From Vitis vinifera (lineage: Eukaryota > Streptophyta > Magnoliopsida > Vitales > Vitaceae), in assembly GCF_030704535.1 (NCBI RefSeq), contig NC_081812.1, positions 17,369,501 through 17,433,500 of the forward strand: 64,000 bases of DNA, given 5' to 3'. The translations under genes were made by a program, and so were the position numbers. Positions within the stretch are counted from its first letter, which is position 1. Every line of letters begins with the position of its first letter. Below, piece after piece: positions 49,552 through 60,884 of the stretch. The notes under the pieces were generated by a model. The model was given only the letters and a program-made list of their open reading frames with translations. It did not search any database and was not told the origin of the DNA.

Positions 49552-50120
49552 GGGAAAAGGTGAGCCCCGGTGGTGAGATGTTCAGTTGCAGAGGAGGTGG
49601 TGTTGCGTTCATCAAAGGCAAAAACGGAAATAATTATAAATCACACTGTTTCTGGGCTGCTAGGGGGATTAATTATGTTATTGGGCTCTTGGCTCAGACT
49701 CTGCAGAACTTGGCCACCAATTTCAATTCTTTGGAAATTGGGCTCGAAAATTTTCCCTATCTTCTTTATTCATCTTTTTATAAAAAGTCATAATTATTTC
49801 CAAGTTATTAAAATATAAATAATAGAAAAGCCATAAGCATTTTGAAGTTATTAAAATATAAATAAGATAATGAGTTATAAATATTAAAAATATTTCCTAT
49901 AATCAGTTAAATATATTTAAAAAGGTCATTCAAGAATAATTTAATAAATTGTTTTTAATATTTTTAATATTTAATAAATTTTATTATTTAAGTATTAAAA
50001 ATAATAAAAACTCTCTCAAAATCATTATTTACTCATGGGAATAATTGACAAGGTTAATTGGAGAAAGATATTGCATAATAGGTTTACGATGTCAGCCACA
50101 GAAAAAGCCACGAAACGTGC
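49552..50120. other. Intergenic between divergent genes
   Basis: AT-rich after 49800, with a partial hairpin-MITE-like stretch at about 49940-50030 (TTTAAGTATTAAAAATAATA). No gene. Confidence 0.4.
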
Positions 50121-50361
50121 AGACCTGTGGTCATCACAAACGGTGGGTCTCAAAAATCAGATAAGGCGAAGATAAGGCCGACGCTCCCACACCCCTCAGA
50201 TGGATACGCTCCTCCAATCCAACGGCCACCAAGCCTCACCCTGGATATACCACAAAGCCTTCACCAAACCAAATATATCCCCAGTCGAATCCTCACACCA
50301 CCACAATTCCATTCTCACTCTCTCCAACATCTCCACACCCGCCACTCCTTACACAACAGCC
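50121..50361 (+). promoter_or_regulatory. LHCB4 promoter and 5' leader with paired I-boxes
   Basis: Two GATAAGG motifs (50160-50166 and 50171-50177), 11 bp apart, are I-box elements known from light-regulated photosynthesis genes. A CCAAT lies near 50214. A TATA-like CCAAATATATCCCC lies near 50269, which would place transcription start at about 50300 and the ATG some 60 bases later. Confidence 0.6.
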
Positions 50362-51314
<953 letters not shown>

Positions 51315-51959
51315 GCTCTCCCAGTATTTCTCCCTTGTGCCAATATTTTATAATAGCTGAGATGTCGTGAGGTATCTGTATTTGCCATCTTGTAAAGAAC
51401 GTAACATTCACCCTTAAGCACAACGCTATTGCCCTCTATTATCAATTTGCCTTCTACTAAATGGCCCAATGCCAGGCTTGCTGTAGCATAGATGAAATTT
51501 GAAAACACCAACTAAAATTAAAATTTCAATATTAACAACTTACAATTAACAATCTTGGTCCAAATATTGAGATCCCTTGCATAATTATGGATAACACAAC
51601 TAATGTGATCCACTAAACCTGAATTAAGATTTTCGATTCAGTGCTTAACAAATGCAACTGTTTTTTTTTTTTATATATATATAATATTCTTATTATTTGT
51701 TGCAATTAATGTTTGACAACTTATCATTAGGTTATATTATACTGTCTGTATAAATGTTTAAAGTCAATTCAGTGTACGATCATTTAGTATGTAATGCTTG
51801 ATGTTTAGTGTCTACCGGGATTTACTAAACTTGATCACAATATAATGCAAATAAAAACAGAAACAATGCAATATGTTTTGGAAAGATAAACTCACTAAAT
51901 AACAACAGTATGTGTTAGAAATCCGACTTATCCTTTTTCTAACAGACTGAGGGCAAAGA
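51315..51959. other. LHCB4 3' UTR and following AT-rich spacer
   Basis: The first 200 bases are probably 3' UTR. A poly-T/TA tract lies at 51661-51684. Nothing else recognised. Confidence 0.5.
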
Positions 51960-52225
51960 CTAGGAAATATACGGGCACGCAGAATTTGGGGGGAGACAGA
52001 AGAAAGGAAAAAAAAAAAAAAAAAAACAGAAACAAAGACAGGTAGACCATAGAGAGCAGAGTGAAAATACGCGTACAAGATCGCAGCGCTGCTCACTCCA
52101 CATGGAAAGGTCTAGAGAGAGAGAGAGAAAGAGAAAGAGAGAAAGCTTAGGAAAGTTGGATCGAAATTGGGGAGATTTTTCTGGGGTTTGGGGAGGTTCG
52201 CTACTACCACCCATTTTAGGGTTTC
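51960..52225 (-). other. Orphan gene-start-like segment
   Basis: On the minus strand AAACCCTAAAATGGGTGG (about 52225-52208) puts a telo-box-like motif next to an ATG. The ORF begins MGGSSEPPQTPEKSPQFRSN, then runs into CT-repeat sequence. No continuation into a recognisable protein was found, so it may be the stranded 5' end of a gene. Confidence 0.2.
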
Positions 52226-52769
52226 AGATATTAAGACGGTTTTTTGGAAGGAAGACTTGCGTTACGTTTTGAGTAGACTCCTGTTGTTAGGATGACCTCT
52301 CAAAACTTTAGAATAATAATTAAAAAAAAACTTAGTAAAACTTTTTATTCAATTTTTTTCCTTATTTTTTCTCCTCATAATTAAAGAATGAAGAAAATAT
52401 TTTTTTAATATTTAATTTTAAAATCCTAAATATATAATACAAAACCATATTGTTATGCATTGTACTAAAAGATAAAATTTACTTCTTGCTGGTCAAACAA
52501 AATCATATGGAACATTTTAGTACCAACCTTTTCGTGCTTGTTAGGATGCAACTTTCATCTTCCATAGAACACAAAAGTTTGTTAAGGTGCTAACTTTTTA
52601 TCATGGTTTTAAAAATCGGATTGGATTAGTCGGTCACGGTTTCAATCCGATCAATTATATCGGAAATATATAGGTTAAATTGGGATCGGATTGGTTGAAC
52701 CAGGGTCCGACCGGTGAATCGGACAAACTGGACCGTTCGATTAATTTTTATTTTTATTTTGTTTATCAG

Positions 52770-52793
52770 CATCAAAACGACGTCGTTTTGATG
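52770..52793. repeat. Perfect 24-bp palindrome centred on GACGTC
   Basis: CATCAAAACGACGTCGTTTT plus GATG reads the same on both strands. An imperfect second version (GTCAAAATGACGCCGTTTTG) follows at 52802-52821. Confidence 0.9.
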
Positions 52794-52912
52794 TTTCTAG
52801 CGTCAAAATGACGCCGTTTTGGAGGACCTCCTTCCAAACCCTCCCTCTTCAACAACTGCCACCCACCCCCAACACGCCGCGACAGGCTCCCACAGTCGGC
52901 CGTTTCACCTCA

Positions 52913-53095
52913 ATGGCAGACACAACTCTACTTACTCCTCTAACAATGGCAGCAAGAGCATCAAGTTCCTCAAGAAGACTCTCTTTCACAAACACTAGTT
53001 CAATGCTTTCTACCAAGGTCGTCCCAAAAGGGTTTCTGGCCGTGTGCGTGGGGAAGGAGTTGAAGAGGTTCATCATCCCGACCAGTGAACAGTGA
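52913..53095 (+). pseudogene. Truncated SAUR-like (small auxin-up RNA) gene fragment
   Basis: A 60-codon ORF whose end, VPKGFLAVCVGKELKRFIIP, is the start of the SAUR domain (normally ...VPKGYLAVYVG-E-KRFVIPTSYL...). The remaining two thirds of the domain is missing: after IPTS the frame reads two residues and a stop at 53093-53095, where repeat sequence begins. SAURs normally promote cell expansion by inhibiting PP2C.D phosphatases. This copy cannot form the domain. Confidence 0.7.
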
Positions 53096-53142
53096 ATCAA
53101 TAATTTTTTTCGGTTCAATAATTGATTTGGTTCTAAAAACAT

Positions 53143-53298
53143 TGTTTTATATCCCTTAAATAACAAACACTTTACTTCTTATTCGAGGACTCCTCAAACT
53201 CAAATTCGTTAATCAGCATACAACTTCTTACTCATCTCCTTCAATTAAAAGTCTTTTTATGTCATTAAAAATATCCAAGGCTTATTATATCAACTAAT
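53143..53298. other. Short spacer between TIR element and palindrome 2
   Basis: AT-rich, no feature recognised. Confidence 0.5.
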
Positions 53299-54794
53299 TG
53301 GTGATCCAACCCTTAGTTTTTTTATTGTGGGCATGTGCCTTATTTTATTATCAATTATTAAAAGATAATTATGATGCACTTATTTTGTTATTAATTACCT
53401 TTTATTCAATTTAAAAGATAATTATGATTAATAATATTAAATGCTAAAATCCTATTAGTTAGTTAAGGAGACATTTTTTTAAATTATCGTTGATGTTGAT
53501 GAAACTCAAAAAAGAAAGAAACTCTATTTTAGATTTGATGTTTTTTTTACCCAATATATATACGGTTTTCCATGCATCAAGAAACCAAGTTTTTTCTAAT
53601 TTGCTATTCTCCGTAAAGAATTTTTCTTGAAGATCAATCTCATGGATCAAAATATGTTTTCTTGATTATTTATTTTATTTATGAAAAATCACAAAGTTCT
53701 AAGATTTGTGAATTAGGGTTATGATTGTTTTGCATAAATTAAATAAATCATAACATGTGGTATTAGAGCACAAGATTTACTAACTTTTGATTTTCTTCTA
53801 AAGATTATTTTATGTTTATCTTATGATATCAAATCTTTTAACAAGAATATTAAATTTATTGATATTTTTCACTTCAATTGTGTTGGTATACCTTTATGAG
53901 TTGAAAGGTATGTTCTACCTTTCAAATAATTGACTATTTAATAACTATTATTGATGTGATTTCTTTTGTATCTTATTGTTTATCATTTTTTTTAAGTTTG
54001 TTTCGGATCTTCTTTTAGTTTCCTCTTGTATATTTGTTGATGAAATCTTTAAGAGAATTAATTGATATATAATAAGATAAAAGTATTGCATGAAATTTTG
54101 AGTAATATATACATAAAATGTATTGCAATTATTGTATTATTATTTATGTTTATTTGATATTATACAACTTAAATATATATTATGAATGGTTTGCTAATCA
54201 CCAAAGTGACAAAACACTAAAGTTTTATGTCTATTAAATTGCACAATATTATTAAATAAATGTTAACTATCTAATTTGATATCTATATCATGAATAATTT
54301 GTTAGTCACCAACGTGGCTAGATTAGAAAGTTTTCATAAAGGTCAAATTAAATAAAATTCAATTGTTGATTATTATATAATGCTATATATTAGATGACAT
54401 AATGATAGGTATACATTTTTTTTTTGTCACAAGTATATTGAACTTCATTGATTATAAAAATATTTAGGATTGACCCAAAGGTTGATTAGTTAATTTTATA
54501 ATTAGAATATGATTGTGGTTAATTAATATACTTTATTTGATATGTATAGTATATCTAAATATGGAGAACATGTCAAGTTAGGGTATATATAATTGTCAAT
54601 TATAAAATAAATAAATAAATAAATTAAGCATTAAATATATTTATTGTTGTACATTGTTGGATTACCCAAAAGAGAATGTACAATTATTGTTTATGTTAAT
54701 GTTAATATTTGAATATGCATTATGTATTTAATTTTATGACTCAAAATATTAATGTATAAGCGGCGTTCTATGTTTGTAGTATCTGTTCTTATTT

Positions 54795-55968
54795 CTCTTC
54801 ATTCACAAGTTTTGTTTGTTTTGAAATATAATGGGTTTAATTCCTTTGAGTAGTGTGAACAAGTCCAATTTCACCTAAATGTTTTAGATCTTGATTTGAC
54901 ACTCCCAACTAATAAGCTTGTTGCTAGTATGAATGCAAGCAACATAAAACAAAGGTATTTTCATTGGGCTTCGGAAAGATCAAATAGAGTAAGCTTAATG
55001 TTTATGCGGATGATAGTTGCAAACAACATCAAGTCCACAATTCCCAAGATTGAAAGTGTAAAAGAATATATATGAAATTTATGGAAGAATGGTCTTAGTC
55101 TGACTCTATTGATAAGTCATAAGCTAAAACATTAATGGGTACATTAACCACCATGAAGTTTAATAGTTCATGTACCATGTATGAGCATGTCATTGAGATG
55201 ACAAATATAAAAATAAAATTTAAATCTATGGAAATTAAAGTGAATGGAAACTTCCTTGTGTAGTTCATTATAAACTCCTTGCCTTCTTGGTATGCCTTTC
55301 CAAATGGGTTATAATACTATTAAGGATAAGTGGAATGTGCATAAATTATAGCATCTCCTCATTCAAGAGGAGACCAAGTTAAAGAAACAAGGAGTTCATT
55401 TAATTAATCTCATGGATCAATAAACATCTGGAAAGAGACCTAGAAAGAATAATGGAGATGGCAAACAAGGACTACATAAGGTTAATGTGTCATCTACTCA
55501 AATCCACAAGAATGAACACAAGAATGATAAGTGTTATTTATGCAAAAAGCCTAAACACTATTAGAAAGATTGCCTAAATTGTAAGACATGGTTAGAAAAC
55601 AAAGGTAAGCCTAGTGCTTTCGTATGTTTTGAATCAAATTTGGTAGAAATTCCTTATAATACTTGATGGATTAATTCTGGTTATATCACTCATGTTTCTA
55701 ATACAATGTAAGGATTCATTACGACCCAAACCATAAATCCAAATGAAAATTTTGAATTCATGGGGAATTGAGTCAAAGTTCCAATTGAAACTATTAAGAT
55801 CTATAATTTGATTTTAGATATTGGTTGGACATCATATAGATGTTTTTTTCAAACCCTTTATGTTCTTTTTATTTTTAGAAATTTAGTTTCATTGTATAAA
55901 CTTGATACAACTGGATACTCTTTTAAATTTGGGAATGAATATTTCAGTTTGTTTAAACATAATCATTT
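54795..55968 (+). pseudogene. Copia gag-protease remnant, left arm of palindrome 2
   Basis: Interrupted reading frame with gag similarity (CEQVQFHLNVLDLDLTLPTN, ANNIKSTIPK). The zinc knuckle keeps all four ligands (CxxCxxxxHxxxxC) but has a stop between His and the last Cys. In the protease the DSG-type active-site position reads NSG, and stops precede it. It is not translatable as one protein. Confidence 0.8.
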
Positions 55969-55994
55969 CAATGGTTTTGGTGATCTATGTGATA

Positions 55995-57146
55995 GAATGA
56001 TTATGTTTAAACAAACTGAAACATCCATTCCCACATTTAAAAGAGTATCCATTTGTATCAAGTTTAGATAGAAAAAATAAATTTATAGCAATAGAAGGAA
56101 CATAAAGGGTTTGAAAAAGATCTAAATGATGTTTAGTATCTAAAATCAAATGATAGGTTCTAATGGCTTTAACCAGGGTTTTGACTCGATTTCTCATGAA
56201 GACAAAATTTTCATTTGGATTTATGCTTTGGATCATAAAGAATCTCTGCATTGTATTGGAAATATAAGTGGTATAATTAGAATCAATCCACCAAGTATTA
56301 TAAGGAACTTCTACCAAATTTGTTTCGAAACATATGAAACCACTAGACTTATCTTTCCTTTTGAACCATGCCTTGTGTATCAGGCAATCTCTTTGATAGT
56401 GCTCAAACTTTTTGCAAAAATAACACATATCATTCTTGTGTTCCTTCTTATGGATTTGGGAAGATGACACATTAATCTTATGTAGTCCTTGTTTGCCATT
56501 TCCATTTATCTTTCTAGGTTTCTTTCCAACTCCTTATTGACCCATAAGATTAATGGAATGAATTCTTTGTTTCCTTAAGTTTGACCTCCTTTTGAATGAG
56601 CATATTATGCAATTCATGAACATTCCACTTATTCTTAATAGTATTGTAACCCATTTGGAATAAGGCATATCGAGAAAGTAAGAAGTTTATAATGAACTAC
56701 ACAATAAATTTTTCATTCACTTATTTTCCCATAAATTTCAGTTTTGCTTTTATATTTGTCATCTCGGTGACAAGTTCTTGCATGGTACATAAACAATCAA
56801 ACTTCATGGTGATTAATGTACCAATTAATGTCCTAGTTGATGACTTATCAGTGTAGTTAAACTAAGATCGTTCTTCCACAAATTTCATATTTTCCTTTGT
56901 ACTTTTAGTTTTAGGAATTGTGGACTTGATGTTGTTTGCTATTGTCATTTGTATAAACATTAAACTCAGTTTGTTTGATATTTTCCAAACCTTATGAAAA
57001 GACTTATGTTCTATGTTATTTGAATTAGGCATATCAACAGACTTATTGGTTAGGAGTGTTAAATCAAGATCTAGAACACCTAGGTGAAATTGGACTTGTT
57101 CACACCAGTCAAAGAAATTAAGTCCATTATATTTCAAAATAGACAA
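55995..57146 (-). pseudogene. Copia gag-protease remnant, right arm of palindrome 2
   Basis: Two open stretches survive: 56862-57146 (gag N-terminus, CEQVQFHLGVLDLDLTLLTN) and 55985-56470 (intact zinc knuckle CYFCKKFEHYQRDC, then the protease region WWIDSNYTTYIS, where the DSG-type Gly is Asn). The interval 56471-56861 is frameshifted and stopped. The retroviral-like aspartic protease cannot be active with this residue. Confidence 0.8.
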
Positions 57147-58226
57147 AGTTTGTGAATAAAGAAAAACGAAAGTAGATACTACAAATATATAGAATGCTCA
57201 TACATTAATACTTTGAGTTATAAACTTAAACACATAATACAAATTCAAATATTAACATTAACATAAACAATAAATGTACATTGAAGTTCTCATTTGGGTG
57301 ATCCAACAATGTACAACAATAAATATAATTGATGCTTGAATTTTTTTAATTGATAATTATATATATTCTACATGTTTGCTATCTTTGGATATACTAAACA
57401 TATCAAATGAAGTATGTCAATTAACCACGATCATGTTCATGACTATAAAATTAACTAATCAACCTTTGGGTAATGTTTAAATATTTTATAATCAATGAAC
57501 TTCAATATACTCATGACAAATAAAAAATGTATACATATTATTATGTCATCTCATATATGACATCACATAATCATGAGCAATTGAATTTTATTTAATTTGA
57601 AATCTATGAAAACTTTCAAATTTGACCACTTTGGTGACTAACAAATTATTCATACTATAGATATCAAATTAAATAAACATAATAATTATTTGATAATATT
57701 ATACGATTTAATAAACATAAAGCTTTAGGGTTCTATCATTTTGGTGATTAACAAATCATTCATAATATCCGTTGAAGTTGTATGATTTCAATAAGTATAA
57801 AAAATAATACAATTATTGCAATAACAATAAAAATTATATATATGCTTATTTACAAACTAAATACGATGAATTATTTATATAACCTCCTCTAATATATATA
57901 TCACTCCAAACTTTATGTATTCATTATGTGCATATCATAGTACAAACGACACCACAATAAAATAAAACAAAACGTTGTAAATAAACCAAAACTTTATAAC
58001 AAAAGGAAAACCCATTTGCATTAATTATTGAATGGTCAATTATTCAAAAGGCACAATATATAATCAATTCATAAAGGTAGGGCAACACAATTGTAGCGAA
58101 GAATATCAATAAATTTAATTCTCTCATTAAAATATTTGATAGCATAAAAGAGTATCATAAAATAATCTTGAGAGGAAAATCACAAGTTTGTAAACTTTGT
58201 GCTCCGATACCATATATTAGGGCTTT

Positions 58227-58320
58227 TTTAATTTATGCAAAACAATTATAACCCTAATTCCCAAATTTAAATTGTTAAAGTTTCTTTTAATTTATGCAAA
58301 ACAATTGTTACTTTAATTTC
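58227..58320. repeat. Tandem duplication within the right LTR of palindrome 2
   Basis: AATTTATGCAAAACAATT followed by (A/G)T(A/T)AC(C/T) and TAATT(C/T)CCAAAT occurs twice, about 56 bp apart. The left LTR has a single copy. Confidence 0.75.
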
Positions 58321-58713
58321 CAAATCTTAAAACTTTGTGATTTTTCACGGATAAAATAAATAATAAAGAAAACATATATTGATTCATGAGATTAATTTTG
58401 AAGAAAAATTCTTTGTAAAGTAGAACAAATAGAGAAAACTTGATTTTTATTTCTTGATCCCTTTAATTTGATTCTACCTTGTTTGATGAAGAGAAAATTG
58501 TATATATATTAGACAGAGAGATGATTAAATCTGAATAGGAATCTCTTTTTACATTTCATCATGGTAAACAATTATTTAAAAAACATATCATCAATTCACC
58601 TATAGGAATTTAACATTTAATATTATTAATCCTAATTATCTTTTAAATTAAATAAAAAATAATTAATAATAAAATAAGGCACGTGGGGCACATTAAAAAA
58701 GTAAAATCTAACA

Positions 58714-60884
58714 AGGTATGTTGTTGGTGGTCCTGAAAATAGTTCCATCCTCGATTGAAATTGACATTCTACCTTCAAAATTCGACAATTATTATTATTT
58801 GCCGAGGTACAACTCCTCAGTACAATTCTCACCTAAGGATTCGAAAAGAGTAATAGAAGAAAGGAGCAAAATCATTCTTAAGTGAAAGTAGAGAAAGCTC
58901 GAAAGACCTCATGAATGACAGAATAAGAGAAGACAGAAGCTTCAAAAAAGGATGTCAAGAGGCTTGGATTGTAATTAATTAATTAAGCCAATGGAGAAGG
59001 GAATCACCATCCGATTGAAGCAGACGATTTGACTCTCACAAAAGTTGAAAAATTAAGTTGTAAAATGTGGCTACAGCTGACTGAACAAGGTTGGTTTGGG
59101 CCAAGCAAGGTAGTGCTTCAATATATATGCCCCGATTAAATATTCATTACTTTCCTCCCCGTGCCACTCCCAGCCAGCTAGACAAAAACAAAAACAAAAG
59201 AGAGTAGGAGTCGCATCGCATTCTCCACTAAGTCAGATGTGAATGCCAGGGTACAACTAAGGATAGCGTGCATGGGCTCCCACGTGTGAACTTGATGGAG
59301 ACAGCACACATATCTCCGTGTCATTGCCACCACAGGATCACTTGGCGGCAATTTACCGTCGTCGCTTTATTCAACTTCCCCAAAAATTCAAAAAAACATA
59401 AGAAAAAAAGAAAAGATCCCGTTGTCAAACGTCATCGACCGGCAGTAGGCGGTAAAAGAAGTCTCCTCGTCGTTGCGTGGCGACGAACTTCAACGGTTTA
59501 CCGACTAGTCCGGTCGCTCTATCAAGTCCACTCAGTCGATCATACCCTATTCGATATTCTGTTCGCTTCGGTTCTCCGTTTTGGGTCTTCTCTGTTTCTC
59601 AAACAGGTAACGTGAATTTTTTAAACCGTTAATCGATTAAATTGCTCCTCTTTTGAAGATCTGAGGTTTTTATTTTATTTTATAGATATTTGTTGTTCAT
59701 TAAGAAAACTTTTTCCGTTATTTTTTGGCGATTATTTTGGAAACGCTTGTTGTTTTCTCAAATTATTTTCTTGTTTGAATTATCGGCTTTGATTGTGAAA
59801 ACTTCTGCTATTTTCTTCTGAGTTCTGATTTTGATTTGTCCTGAATACCTATTTGTTTGGTTTGTAGGATCAATATTCCATCAAATTTGTTCTTTCTTTT
59901 TTGTTTTGATAATTCATATTTGATCCTATTTTTCTTTTTCAATTATGGCATCCGTACTTCAAAGTTTCCTGTTCAATATCGTTTTTCTAGCTCTCTCTGT
60001 ATCTGATGCATGCATTGACCTGTATATATCTTCTAAAATCATCAAAACTGCTAAAGAGGGTGAAAAAATTACAGTGAAAAGCTATGCAAAGCATTAAATT
60101 ATTGAGGTAACCTGTTCTTGAGATTATAAATAAGTATTGAAAATTTGAGAGGTTTGGTTTATATTAATTTCTTCAATTCATTTCCAAACAAATTTTCTCA
60201 AGGCAAAGAATCCAAAATTTCCTTTTTAGTTGGTTGCTAGGGCTGTACGTGTTTCAGGTAATAAAAAATTTCATTCCATATTGTTGATTGTTAGATCAAT
60301 GGGGAGTGAGCTCGATACTTTGAATGTTACTCAGTGTGTATACAGTATACATGTGTTGACTCTACTGTAATTGGAGTGTTTGATACTATTCCTACTGTTA
60401 TGCATTGAAGTAAGAAGGAAAAAGTTTTCAATATCAATTTGGCATGGCAGGAAGCGAGAAAGTAGAAAAGAAAGAGTGCATAAGCCCATGAGGATTAAAT
60501 GAGTTATAACATAGAAAATCATGATGAAGAAATCGATATTATTCCTACTTCAACATGTTAAAACATAAATAACAAGTATAGACATTAAAAAATTCAATCT
60601 CAGCGATATCCTTAGAGACTAAAATTCACTATAAAATCCATAGAAATGGCTAAAAATAAGGGAATAGTGCATTCATACACTTTTAAAAGACGGGAAACCA
60701 AACATGAAAAATGTAAAACTTGTTCACATTGGCAATAGGTCTAGGTGACTTGTCCATCGTTCATGTTGATCCACTTGTATATCTCACACTCTGTACAGGG
60801 ACTTGGAATTGCTTTCAACTAATTCTCATGTGCATTTCTCCAGCTTAATAGTCTTTGTCATTTTCAGGAATTTCTCTTCTAAAC
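58714..60884 (+). promoter_or_regulatory. HMGB promoter, 5' leader exon and leader intron
   Basis: G-box CACGTG at about 59281 and a TATA-like ATATATATGCC near 59120. The leader exon ends at 59606 (CAG|GTAACG). A 1261-bp leader intron (59607-60867) ends TTTTCAG, and 17 leader bases precede the ATG. Short ORFs in this stretch are not conserved-looking. Confidence 0.6.

Larger units (their letters stand above)
52603..53142 (+). mobile_element. Small TIR element carrying a SAUR fragment (Pack-type candidate)
   Basis: The left end ATGGTTTTAAAAATCGGATT and the reverse complement of the right end ATGTTTTTAGAACCAAATCA form diverged terminal inverted repeats of the 'GGTTTTAAAAACCGG' type common in plant DNA transposons. 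The interior holds Asn/Pro-type GGTTGAACC/CCGACCGG repeats, an ACGT-centred palindrome and a captured gene fragment. Flanking 9-mers (CTTTTTATC left, TGTTTTATA right) match at 6 of 9 positions, a weak target-site-duplication candidate. Confidence 0.45.
53299..58713. mobile_element. Palindrome 2: two copia 5' halves head to head, 5.4 kb
   Basis: The left arm (53299-55968, plus) has an LTR to about 53755, a primer site TGGTATTAGAGCAC (53758-53771, tRNA-iMet type), about 1 kb of leader, gag from about 54795, a zinc knuckle near 55529-55572, and the protease/pre-integrase region to 55968. The right arm (55995-58713, minus) has the same order: LTR 58214-58713, primer site TGGTATCGGAGCAC (58199-58212), gag from 57146, zinc knuckle near 56384-56425, and protease region to 55995. 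The spacer is 26 bp (55969-55994). The innermost bases of the arms, around CAGTTTGTTTAAACATAATC, are almost identical. No integrase core, RT, RNase H or 3' LTR exists in either arm. Both arms have many stops. Confidence 0.88.

Noticed and set aside
53758-53771. tRNA-like sequence TGGTATTAGAGCAC
   Set aside because: A retrotransposon primer-binding site next to an LTR, not a tRNA gene; no cloverleaf follows.
59268-59615. Plus-strand ORF of 115 codons before HMGB
   Set aside because: Lies in the HMGB 5' leader and runs across its splice donor; no similarity recognised.
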